From: Hyperoplus lanceolatus
Lineage: Eukaryota; Chordata; Actinopteri; Uranoscopiformes; Ammodytidae
Assembly (NCBI GenBank): GCA_026929865.2
Contig: CM049404.1
Location: forward strand, 4,813,001 to 4,877,000
DNA length: 64,000 nucleotides
Direction of reading: 5' to 3'
Part shown: one piece after another, positions 54,136 to 64,000 of the stretch
How positions within the stretch are numbered: the stretch's first letter is position 1
How the letters are laid out: each line of letters begins with the position of its first letter
Notes under the pieces: model-generated
Database searches by the model: none
Told to the model about the DNA's origin: nothing
Seen by the model: only the letters and a program-made list of their open reading frames with translations
Program-made: the position numbers and the translations under genes

Positions 54136-57100
54136 CTGGGAACAAATGTATGGGACGATACAAATATAGACATGCAGCTGAACAGTGACAAACAAAGATA
54201 AGCAAACATAAACATCAATATTGTGTTCGGAGGTTTGAAAATAAGGCTTCTACAGTATATATGGCTCACAGTGGTACTGTATAGCCTACTGTAAAATTGG
54301 TGTCTGATCCTGTGTTTATATAATAAGTTGTTATGCAGTTAGTAATGAATAGAGTGCAGTGCATTTATGACCAAACTGCTTTCAGTGCTTTAGCTCCAGA
54401 TAGGCTTTCCCCGGGAACTCAGGCAAAGTGATTTACAGCAGGCAGACTGGAAAAGCCTGTGTTTATAAACAGTACTAAATCAAAGTTGACTTTGCTTCAC
54501 CATTGTCATATTATCATTATTAATCTGACATAGTCACACATAAATACATGACCTCATAACAATCCATCCTGCAGTCATTATTTTACTCACTTCATCAACA
54601 GAGTCAAGCGCTGGCAGCCTGCCCTAGCAAAGATCTTAAAGATCGGCAGGCGCTTGTGTCAAAAGATAATTATTAAATCATTTGGGAAGAAATAATAAGC
54701 ACAATTATAAGCAGACGGATCATCATTTCACTATCTTCACTTTAACACAGGCAGGAAAATCAATTACTGCATCGAAATAGTTTTTACTGTGAAACTTAAC
54801 TCATTTAGCTTGTAAAACTCTGTGGTGGGTGCTGCTATGTTGAGGTTTTTTCGGGGGAATCGTGAAACTCACTCTTTACCTTTTAACTGCATGGGTGGTA
54901 TGTCCTGTAGGTCCATACACTGTATATACACAGCGTATTCTACGTTTCAAAAAGAAGAACCGAGACCCATGAAGTAGTATTTTTAACAGCAGCAAAATTC
55001 TCATACGGACAAATTAAAACAAACACTAAAGCGCTGTGTCATTATTCTGTTTCCCTAACCCCGGCAGCATGTGTGAGCTTCTCCTCGTCTCCCCCCTCTC
55101 TCCCTCTCTTCATTTCCTCCTGTCTGCATATGTTTTGGAGGCCATTAATCGTCCCCCCTGCACAACATGCACCCCAGCAGATAATTACCCTCATTAAAAC
55201 AATTAGGGAGCACATGGAGTGGGAGGCTTCACTTAGGCCCCAGGCCTCCCACTCCCGTTCTCCTCTCTTTAGGGCGGCCGAGGTGGTCCTCTGAAAACCC
55301 TGGCAAAGCCCTGAATAAAGAAGGGAGGGGGGATTACTCAAACCCCGGCGCTGGATTAATGCAATTTCCTGTTGGTGTAGCCTTGAGAGACCTTGCCAAC
55401 TTCGCTGCAGGCCAAGTAACCGACGAGTCATTAGCCCAGAAAAAAAGTCCTCCCCAATTTTCATATATATATTTTTTTTGTCTAGCGAAGCATCCATTTA
55501 GGTTGGTGTCATCAAAATATGTTTCCTCTCAAGGCTTAGAGCCGCTCTATTTCTGGTTTGCTTTTTTTGGCAAAACGTAGAAAAGGAAGAAAAAGAGATG
55601 AGAAGTGGCAGGAAAGGGAGGGGAGAGTGGTCAATCTGCAGACAGTGGTTTTCAACATGCTCAGTCCATCATGTGCAGCTAGAGCTAATATTGTGGTTTC
55701 ATTGTGCCTCGTAGCACAGTGGGAGTTCCTGGCACAAGGAGCCCGTAACACACAATTCATACAACTATGATTACCAACTTATTGAGACAAATGTTAGTGA
55801 GACTTCCAGTCACCGTCCACATGTGCGGGCAAAGCCACAGAAAGTCCCTCAAACCTAATCATCTCATATGGGTAAGTCATGTCGGACAGCAAACTTGCCC
55901 GGCTTGTTTCGGGAGGTATTTCCAAGCATTCCTCATGTTTTGCTTGGCGCGTGTGTCTCTGAACTCTGCATGAGAAAGCAAAAGGAAGAGCCGGAGGAAC
56001 AAGGGGCTCCATACAGGTTTGTTATGCACTAACAATATGAATGATAGCCTAAGTTAAAGTGAACTGTAGACTTGTAATGATTCCAGAATACATAAACCAA
56101 ACCAGAACAATATCAAAACCTGCAGGTTGAAGATACTATCACGGCAAGCACATTAGGTTTCAAACAATGCTCCAGCCAGCACATCAATCCAAATATTGAT
56201 AAATGGTCTGAGCTTGATTCCCAGATATTGGAACATCAGAAAACTGCTATAAGAAAATATAAAACACATGAAATGTGAGGACCTTTTTAATCAAATCTGG
56301 AACGTACAGTACAGGTGCCTTTCAACATGTAGGGGAAATACAGCTATTCAATTTCTTTCCAGACGTTTTGAAGATGTATAACCACTCTCGCGAAGTTGTC
56401 AAGTGCAAAGCCACCACAGCCGGGAGGTGATTAGCCTAGCTTAGCATGACGTCTGAAAGCAGGGGTAGACAGTTAGCTTGTCTTCAGAAAATGCCCCCAC
56501 AGACACACACAGCTCGCTAATTAACACATTGAATCATGTTTTTTTTACTTACAAAAACAGTAATAAATATGTCAATTTGTAAATGCCATGTGGACAAACT
56601 TGACTCCAGTTTACGTTGACGTGGGCTAAATGCCTCCGTAGTACTGCTCCATAGGCCTACTCAATGCAGAAACATGACAGCATTGACTGTCTCTCCTAAC
56701 TTTCAAAGAGAGAGACTGTCACTCCTTGTTTGCTTGTATTTTTGGCTTTGTGTCACAACCATGCATGTCATGGCAGGCCAAGCACAGGTATAATTGGAAA
56801 CAATTAAAAACAAACGTTGCATTCCATTCAGGTGAGGTGTAGCTCAGCCCCTTACATTGTGCAAGCTGGCTCTCTATCCACCATCATGTCTTTCTGGGAC
56901 ACATGAATCAGCATGAGTCACTGCTGACTGACTGGGAAACCTGGTTCACCTGGTGTGTTTCTCATGCTGTGAAATCAAAGTTCAATAGGCCACAGAATGG
57001 ACTCTTGTGGCCTTGTTGAATTGAGATGTCTGAATGGAGTCAACTTTATTTCTCACCCGACTTGCACTTTTACTGTTTATATTGAGCAATACTAATTCAA

Positions 57101-57881
57101 TTCTCCTTTTTTTTGTTCAGTTAACATTACTCTTATTGCACAATTTGAATGACAAAACTATGACCATTGACTTTATTTCATTATGATGTGGCCATGTTGC
57201 ATATTAACCAGAATCGCTGCATTTCAAAGTCTCATAGCAATAGTCTCATTGTACTGTGTATTTCCAAGGCATTTTTGCTATTTGCCAAAACAAAGAAGCC
57301 TTCATCAGAGGCTCATCTGGGCTGATTTTGTTATTATATGTGATTCTGAAACAACCTCAAGTATATAGCGCTACTGCGGCCAAAACCATGTTGAATTTTT
57401 GGTATAATATCTTTAACTGTTGTTCTCCTCGAAGCAGCTGCATTTTCTCTCAACTCTCCCTCTGTCCGACAGTGGAGGGGTGTAGTAGTGACAGCTCCAA
57501 GTGTGAAATATGGAACTGGGTTATAAAATGGTCCGTCAGCCTGACCTTGTGAAAAGGTTTTAAAAATGCTCCTGGTAGAAGGTCCTGTTTTCCATCATAT
57601 ACATTGTAGGAAATCCCCCACACAGACAAAGACACATTAAATGTCCCTAGATAGAAGCTCAATCGTTACTTTAAGCAATTTAGCCATGAATTTAACCTTG
57701 TTTGTATTCCTATCACAAGCTCACAGTATAGAATGAGCACACTGTTTCATATGATGTGCATATAAATGACAATAATTGAGAATCATCCAGTACTGAAAGG
57801 CATCCAACCCTCTCCTTTGCCTCAAGGGACCACAGACATGATTGTTGCTGAATGTCTGTGGCTTCCCCGCGAGGAGCTACA
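54133..57881. other. Intergenic DNA; possible conserved island at 55130-55450
   Basis: No gene recognised in 3.7 kb. Around 55130-55450 the sequence is complex, GC-balanced and contains clustered homeodomain-type words (CCATTAATCG, ATAATTACCCTCATTAAA). An open minus-strand frame here has no domain features. Confidence 0.4.
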
Positions 57882-57882
57882 G

Positions 57883-57947
<65 letters not shown>
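57882..57947. repeat. (TG)n microsatellite
   Basis: TG repeat with one phase slip near 57906. Confidence 0.95.
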
Positions 57948-57949
<2 letters not shown>

Positions 57950-58493
57950 AGCTAAAAATTCCTCCTGCTCCCCTTCAACTGCAAAAAACCCACACTCTCA
58001 TCCAATCACATTCAAGATGCATTTTGTTTGATGGCACATCTAAACAGACACTTTTATAGGGGCAGTGGATATAATAATTGCACACAGGGACGGAAAAAAA
58101 ATCTGGCACAACTAACCAAGGGTCAAGACATGTTGGATTGTAAAGTGGAGATGTGGAAAGTTAAAAAAGCATAGTTGAGGAATCGACTTTTCTGTTCCAT
58201 ACCAGATTGATTAGAGACGGAACACTAAATTTTTCTCTTTCATCTCGCAGACCCGTCTCCTGCTGTGTTACATAAATAAGGAGTTCACAGAAACAATTAC
58301 TCTGAAACAGAATAAGTGCTTTACAAGAAATACTACAGTACATACAGCGTAGTGTGATAATAGAAATGGTTGCACTTTTGCTTTTGTACCACAAGAGGTC
58401 AGACTTCTCCCATCCAGCCATCTCTGTCCTGATGAGGAGTGCGTCTCAATATGAGGTTCAGGGACCTTAAAGAGTCTTGGAAAAGGTTCCAGT
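57948..58493. other. Intergenic DNA
   Basis: Nothing recognised. Confidence 0.4.
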
Positions 58494-58800
58494 CAGAGGT
58501 GGAATGTAACTTGATTTTACTCTATAATTACTTTAATTGTGTACAATTTTAAGGCACTTGTACTTGTATGTGTATCTGGTTATTAAAGTTACTGGTTACT
58601 TTACCAATGAAGATGTTTCCACACAAACCATTTGAAGAGTTAATACACTATCCTATTGTACTGTATTCTACCCAACAGTTCGCTGTAGACCTACAATCAC
58701 AAATGATCAATCATAATAAATCGATGGCTTGATTGACGTATGTAGCCTATGTTTCTACAGCATATTTTGATAATAGTAATTTTGAATGGAAATGTGCCAA
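58494..58800. mobile_element. hAT-like MITE (left part), interrupted by the LTR element
   Basis: Starts CAGAGGTGGAATGTAAC and continues with ACTTGTACTT and CTACCCAACAGT, then TTTTGATAATAGTAATTTTG, the order expected of the common fish MITE also seen at 16690-18935. It breaks off at 58800 where the LTR begins; the remainder should lie beyond the window. Confidence 0.6.
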
Positions 58801-59686
58801 TGTAACCAGGGTGAAACAGCGTTTTTTAGTTGTATTGAAATGTCACCAATGCTGATTTAAATGTACCAGTATGTGTTTAGGTACATTTGGTAACCTGTTC
58901 CTGTTCCTTTGTTGATGTGTTTTTGTACCTGTACTGTAGCTTTAAGAGAGGTCCGTGTCTTGTGACGTGTGTGTGGCGCCAAAGCTCAGAATGCTTTTTA
59001 CTGTCTGAGCGGAGGTATGTTTGTTGTGTTTCTCGTCATATTTTAGCATATAGGTCGTTTTGTGTACAACGAAAATGTTTAATGTGTAACTTAGTGTGTA
59101 GTGAATTAAGTATGTGTACATGCTACAGCGCTGTTTTGTTAGCTAGCACTTAGTAAATGCACTTTTTGAGAGTTTTTGTTGTGTACATGTGTGTCCGGGT
59201 ATTACAGTGTTTCCCTGTGTGTTTGTTTGTTAGGAGGGAATGTGGTCCCGGCTACGACAGTTATATCTAGTGACACGTTATTTTCTTTTGGCTCATACAG
59301 GTATGAATGTTTTATCTGTTTATGTTATTATCAATGCTGGTTATGTTTATGTTTGTGTATATGCAGTGAAGTGAATCTAGTATGTTATTTTATTTATTTT
59401 CATATTATTTTATACATCGTCAGAATGCTTTTTACTGTCTGAGCGGAGGAGGGAATGTGGTCCCGGCTACGACAGTTATATCTAGTGACACGTTATTTTC
59501 TTTTGGCTCATACAGATCCAAATAAATGAGAGGAAAGCCAGCCTCCTTTGTGGTCCAGTTTCCCGTCCTTCTTCATCCTCCCATCCAACATTCACCCCCC
59601 CCCCAGAACACAACGCAGACATTATACCGTTAACGGATGTGCACTTATATATATATTAACTTAAGAACATTTGCACACCCGTTACA
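58801..59686 (+). repeat. 5' LTR of the gypsy element, 886 bp
   Basis: Begins TGTAAC and ends GTTACA, the short inverted TG...CA termini of LTRs, and is followed one base later by a primer site. It has an internal AATAAA at about 59519. Two segments are duplicated inside it: 58986-59014 recurs at 59420-59448, and 59234-59300 recurs at 59449-59515. The first-copy segments are separated by a 219-bp stretch with GT...AG ends, while the second copies are directly joined. Confidence 0.85.
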
Positions 59687-59687
59687 T

Positions 59688-59699
59688 TGGTGCCGTGAC
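59688..59699 (+). other. Primer binding site, tRNA-His type
   Basis: TGGTGCCGTGAC matches the reverse complement of the 3' end of animal tRNA-His (…GTCACGGCACCA). Located one base after the LTR, as expected for minus-strand priming. Confidence 0.75.
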
Positions 59700-60118
59700 C
59701 TTTCAAGGATTGGTTTAAAGGACGACATCACCTCGTTCGCCGAGGAAGCTGCTGCCACTGGCCTTTAGTGGTACTGAGGTATTTCCGTGGAGAGTGCTCA
59801 GGGTTTTATTTTATTTTGAATGGACAATTTATTTTTTTATATAGGCTTATCCACATGTGTCGATGCTGAATGAAGTAGGTGTTTGCACATTGTGGACTTT
59901 TTGTACCATCTCAGTGAACTGATTGAGTGCTAAAAAAAAAAAAAAAAAAAAAAAAAGGCAGTTACAGCACGTTCGTCAATTGTAAAGTACTGATTTAATG
60001 CTGTATGTATGTTTGCCAGTTGATATGCTCTTTAGTACTGTCATTTCGTGCTCCCGATTTATCCATTGAGATTTCATTTAACATTTTTTTTCATTGTGTT
60101 GATAAAGTGGTGTTTAAT

Positions 60119-61513
60119 ATGGCAGAGGGCAGAACATATTCACTGGGTAGTGGGGGTGATGAGGCTGAGCGCGTTTCTTATGAGTGCCAGTTTGGTGTGG
60201 GGAGGGGATTTTTGAATCAGCCCTCAGAGACCAGAACACCAGGGCCTGGAGTCACGGCGTTGGGCACCCCCCAGTTGACCTCAACTCGGTATGTAGACCG
60301 TGCCATGCCGAGCCATTTCAATCAGGACCCAGACTTAGGTTCGCTCATTACACAGTTAGCTGAAAAGCTGGGTGAGTCCATTACAGCTCAGCTACAGGCT
60401 GATAGGAGCACAAACCGCACAAGTATTCCTCTGCCAACAGAGACAACACTGCCTAATGTCAGTGTAGTGCTACAATCAGCCGCAAAGGAGCCTCCCTTAT
60501 TCAGGGGTGATGGCTCAGATAAATTTACAGTTCACGAGTGGGAAAATCTCATGACGCTGTATTTAAAGAGACGTGCCATCCCAGTTCACGAGCAATCACA
60601 AGAGATTCTGGCTAAGCTTATGGGCAAAGCAGGAGATGTGGTGAGAGTAAAGCTGCGTAACACATCTATCAATCACGCTACAAATCCACATGTGATTTTT
60701 GATACTCTGAAACAACATTTCAGTGAACTGTCATACTCAAGCATGCCCCTGTCAGATTTCTATAACACGCTGCCCACACCAGGTGAAGATGCTATGGAGT
60801 ACTGGGTTAGGCTAAATAAAACGGTGGATGTAGCTAACGAGTGCTTGAAAAGGCAGGGTCGTAGCATTGATGACCCGGGCCATGAGGTCAGCATGATGTT
60901 TATCAAACACTGCCCGGACCAGTCTCTTTACAGTGTTTTCAAGTTCAAGTCTGCTGACAAATGGTCGGCCTGTGAAATTCAAGATAGGCTCGATGAGCAC
61001 ATGCAGGATAAGAAATCAAGATCTGCAGCTGCAAGACCACTAAAGCCAAGTGTTGTGGAGCACAGAGCTCATTCGTGCCACGTACCTATGCTTGAAGAGG
61101 CACCTCTCTTGAACACTGCTGCTCCACCGAGACAGCCTCCAGTCCCTTTGACCACAGCTGGTGTCGACAGTGATTGCATGAAGAGTTTGGTAAACCTGTT
61201 GGACCGGCTGGTCACAGTGCATACCCAAGTGCCTTCTAACCCCGGCACCCAAGCTGCCATCCCACGCTCTTTTCAGAGAGTGTGCAGGGTCTGTGGGGCT
61301 CCTAATCATTCCACTTTGTCACACTGTAAGCAGGAGAACCTGTGTTTACAGTGCTTGTGTCCCGGTCACTGGAAGAGGGACTGTCCTCAACGGACGAACC
61401 AGCACCACTTTCAGCACAATGGCCGTGCTGGTAACCACAACCAGCAGCCTAACCAGCGCCGCTCTCAGCCTGATGATAGCGCTGGTGGCCAGTCTCAGCA
61501 GTTAAACTGTTAA
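60119..61513 (+). CDS. gag: gag of the gypsy element (fossil part)
   Basis: Encodes a nucleocapsid-type polyprotein starting MAEGRTYSLGSGG. The C-terminal third carries two zinc-knuckle-like motifs, CRVCGAPNHSTLSHC and the canonical CLQCLCPGHWKRDC, followed by a Q/N-rich basic tail. The frame is open further upstream but the ATG at 60119 gives the more gag-like start. It precedes pol within the same element. Confidence 0.8.
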   Translation: MAEGRTYSLGSGGDEAERVSYECQFGVGRGFLNQPSETRTPGPGVTALGTPQLTSTRYVDRAMPSHFNQDPDLGSLITQLAEKLGESITAQLQADRSTNRTSIPLPTETTLPNVSVVLQSAAKEPPLFRGDGSDKFTVHEWENLMTLYLKRRAIPVHEQSQEILAKLMGKAGDVVRVKLRNTSINHATNPHVIFDTLKQHFSELSYSSMPLSDFYNTLPTPGEDAMEYWVRLNKTVDVANECLKRQGRSIDDPGHEVSMMFIKHCPDQSLYSVFKFKSADKWSACEIQDRLDEHMQDKKSRSAAARPLKPSVVEHRAHSCHVPMLEEAPLLNTAAPPRQPPVPLTTAGVDSDCMKSLVNLLDRLVTVHTQVPSNPGTQAAIPRSFQRVCRVCGAPNHSTLSHCKQENLCLQCLCPGHWKRDCPQRTNQHHFQHNGRAGNHNQQPNQRRSQPDDSAGGQSQQLNC

Positions 61514-61536
61514 ACCCACACCTTGAGGGGCCCGGT

Positions 61537-64000
61537 GTGGGTAACGTAAATGGAACCCCTTCTGAAACCTGTGACCTAGCTCAGTTATATGAGGAGAGCT
61601 GTGCCAATGCACCTAAGGGTACAAAAATAGCCATTCAAGCTACCCAGAGAATCAAAGCTTTCGGAGAGCTGTTCTATGCTCCAGTCCTCGTCAACCACAG
61701 TGTGCAGCTTAAAGGCATGTGGGACTCTGGCTCTATGGTATGTAGCATCAGTGAGGAAGCAGTAGAGAAGCTCAGATGTGCTGATGTTTTGCCAGAGAAG
61801 CAGTACCCCGAAGAGAACATTGTCTTGGTTGGTTGTGGTGGTCTGCGGACCCAGCCTGAGGGCTTTTATGACTTGGAGATGCAGCTGTATGGTGTTCCAT
61901 GTATTGTATCCACTTTGGTTGTGTCTGGCCAGCAAGATGATCTCATATTGGGCTCGAATATCATCAAATATGTAACTCATGTCCTGAAAGGTGGTGACGA
62001 GTACTGGGATCTTGCATCTTTTCATGACCATCAATCTGACCCCGAGGTCGGTCACTTCTTGTCCATGTTCACAAATGTCGAGCGCTGGAAGGGGAGTGCA
62101 GTCCCTGAGAAGATAGGAACGGTTAAGCTCACCCAGGCTGTGACCCTCCTACCCAAGCATGAACACTTGGTTTGGGGCAGACTCCCTGCCAAGTCGCCTA
62201 TGTCACCTGGCAGCACTGTTGTCGTGGAGCAGACCAACTCAAAAGCCATGCCACGAGGTGTCCTAGTGGGTCGTCTTGTCACACCTCTCTGGGGTGATAG
62301 ATGGGTGCCAATGACTGTTGTGAACCCATCTGACAAAGCGATTACACTGAAGAGGAATTGCAAGTTGGCTGATGTGTTCCCGTGCTTGGCAGTCGAGGAT
62401 CTTGATGTTTTCCAGGGCTCACAGGCAGCTTCGGAGAAAGAGCAACCCGACACCGAGAAACGACAGCATGATGCTTCTTCCGGTGCTAGTCTTTCATCCC
62501 AGTCCGGCAAAAGTCTGTCAGAGTTGGGTCTAAGCGACGTCGATGTAGCCTCATGTCAGGTTAGCGAAGCTTGTAGGTCCCAGCTCAAGCAACTGATAAC
62601 TGACTATCAAGACATCTTCTCCAAGCACTCGCTTGACTGCGGTGAGGTCAAGGGTTACGCACACCGCATCCGTCTCACTGACGATCGCCCGTTTCGCCTA
62701 CCATACAGGAGAGTCCCTCCAGCCCACTATCAGAAGTTGAGGCAGGCTCTCACTGATATGGAGGAAAAGGGAATAATCAGAAAGTCCACAAGCGAATATG
62801 CGTCTCCTTTGGTGATGGTGTGGAAAAAGGATGGTGGGTTGCGGGTTTGCAATGACTTCAGGTGGTTGAATGTCAGAACCATAAAGGATGCACATCCCCT
62901 GCCTCACCAGTCAGACTGTCTCGCTGCCCTTGGTGGCAACTGCTTCTTTAGCACGATGGACCTCACCTCTGGCTTCTTCAACATTCCGATGCATGAAGAC
63001 GACAAGAAGTACACAGCTTTCACGACCCCTCTCGGGCTGCATGAATACAACCGCATGCCACAAGGTCTGTGTAATAGCCCTGCTTCCTTCATGAGGGTGA
63101 TGACTGGTATCTTTGGCGACATGAACTTCACAAAGCTTCTGTGTTATCTCGATGACCTTCTTGTCTTTGCCCCAACGGAGGAAGAGGCCCTGTCCAGACT
63201 CGAAGCAGTGTTTCAGAGGTTGCGGGAGAACAACCTGAAACTGGCTCCTAAAAAGTGCCACCTTCTGCAGAAGCAAGTCCGGTTCCTTGGCCACATCATC
63301 AACGGTGGGGGTGTGTCCGTCGATCCAGCCAAGGTGGAAGTAATCAACAGCATGCAGGTACAAGACCTCATGGATGCAGATGGATGCACACCTTCTGTTC
63401 GGAGACTCAGATCATTCTTGGGCATGGTGTTCTACTATCAACACTTTATCCCCAACCTGTCTGCCACTGCAAAGCCGTTGTTCGCACTTACAGCTGGTCA
63501 GAAGAGGCGAGGAAGTCAGCTAAGGGTAGAAAGCCCCAATCGGCCTACCGTAAGCTCACTGCTGCGGATTGGACAGAGGAATGTGCGGCGCTTTGAGCAC
63601 ATGAAGGCCAGGCTGTTGGACTGCGTCATGCTGGCTCATCCGGACTTCGATGAACCATTTATCTTGTCAACAGATGCGTCTTTGGATGGACTTGGTGCGG
63701 TGCTCTCCCAAGTGCCCCGAGGAGAATCCAAGGTCAGGCCGATTGCTTTGCGAGCAAGACCCTCAGCGCATCACAGCGGAAATATCCAGCTCACAGGCTG
63801 GAGTTCATGGCCCTGAAATGGAGTGTGTGTGAAAAGTTCAGTCACTGGCTGAAGGGTCATAGCTTCACCATTTGGACGGATAATAATCCGCTTACTTACC
63901 TACTGACGAGCCGAAGCTGGACGCATGTGAGATCCGCTGGGTGTCTAAGCTGGCGTCGTACACCTTTGATCTCAAACACTTACCTGGGAAGAAAAATGTG
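61537..64000 (+). mobile_element. pol: pol region of the gypsy element (fossil part)
   Basis: In order: retropepsin-type protease (MWDSGSMVCSIS), reverse transcriptase (YASPLVMVWKKDGGLRVCND, STMDLTSGFFNIP, catalytic LLCYLDDLLVF, VRFLGHIINGGGV) and RNase H (LSTDASLDGLGAVLSQVP). The region is cut by the window edge within RNase H and is broken near its right end. Integrase is not in view. Confidence 0.85.

Larger units (their letters stand above)
58801..64000 (+). mobile_element. Ty3/gypsy LTR retrotransposon, 5' part, running off the window
   Basis: Order seen: 5' LTR (58801-59686), primer binding site, leader with an A-run, gag and pol with protease, reverse transcriptase and the start of RNase H. 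Integrase and the 3' LTR would lie beyond 64000. The reverse transcriptase words and the gag-protease-RT-RNase H order are those of the Ty3/gypsy group. gag and pol lie in different frames, as is common in the family. The visible part is a fossil with about two breaks near its right end; long open stretches suggest a fairly young copy. Divergence-based dating is not possible with one LTR. The 5 bp before the LTR are GCCAA, which should recur after the 3' LTR. Confidence 0.9.

Noticed and set aside
55042-55497. 151-codon minus-strand frame
   Set aside because: No recognisable domain, no splice context, composition like the surrounding non-coding DNA.
60005-60118. Longer gag start
   Set aside because: The upstream codons read as hydrophobic leader-like noise; the ATG at 60119 begins the gag-like sequence.

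Overview
The window looks like teleost fish nuclear DNA. It carries one vertebrate receptor tyrosine kinase gene split into many exons with GT-AG introns, very dense (CA)n/(TG)n microsatellites, and the usual fish mix of Tc1, hAT, TTAA-bounded MITE and Ty3/gypsy elements. No bacterial-style operons, rRNA, tRNA or CRISPR arrays were seen. All calls come from reading the sequence; no database search was possible.

The only host protein-coding gene I can support is an EphA2-type ephrin receptor (epha2; the teleost a/b paralogue cannot be assigned) on the + strand. Sixteen coding exons run from 19363 to 46474. All splice phases fit, giving 2979 coding bases and a 992-residue protein. Domains in order are signal peptide, ephrin-binding domain, Cys-rich sushi/EGF-like region, two fibronectin III repeats, transmembrane helix, juxtamembrane tyrosines, tyrosine kinase, SAM domain and a short tail. 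Intron 3 is about 14 kb. A 3' UTR of about 1.8 kb ends near an AATAAA at 48269.

Upstream (1-19.2 kb): unannotated DNA with a suspicious low-complexity block (1206-2235), a hAT element with a perfect 8-bp target duplication (2986-4574), a minus-strand Ty3/gypsy pol fossil (about 5960-6770), a foldback repeat (9772-10026), a TTAA-bounded MITE (14516-14865) and a nested stack of DNA transposons (about 16690-18935). A (CA)n tract lies about 140 bp before the epha2 start codon.

Inside the gene: intron 3 holds a near-intact Tc1-like transposon (33145-34766) with 280-bp inverted repeats and an open transposase frame. Introns 4 and 12 carry two related TTAA MITEs.

Downstream (48.3-64 kb): intergenic DNA with microsatellites, a MITE (52588-53072) and possible regulatory islands. 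From 58801 to the window edge runs the 5' part of a Ty3/gypsy LTR retrotransposon, inserted into an older hAT-like MITE. It has an 886-bp LTR, a tRNA-His-type primer site, gag and part of pol. Its LTR holds the most surprising observation: two segments flanked by splice signals recur further along fused exactly at the predicted splice junction, as if a spliced RNA copy had been written back into the LTR.
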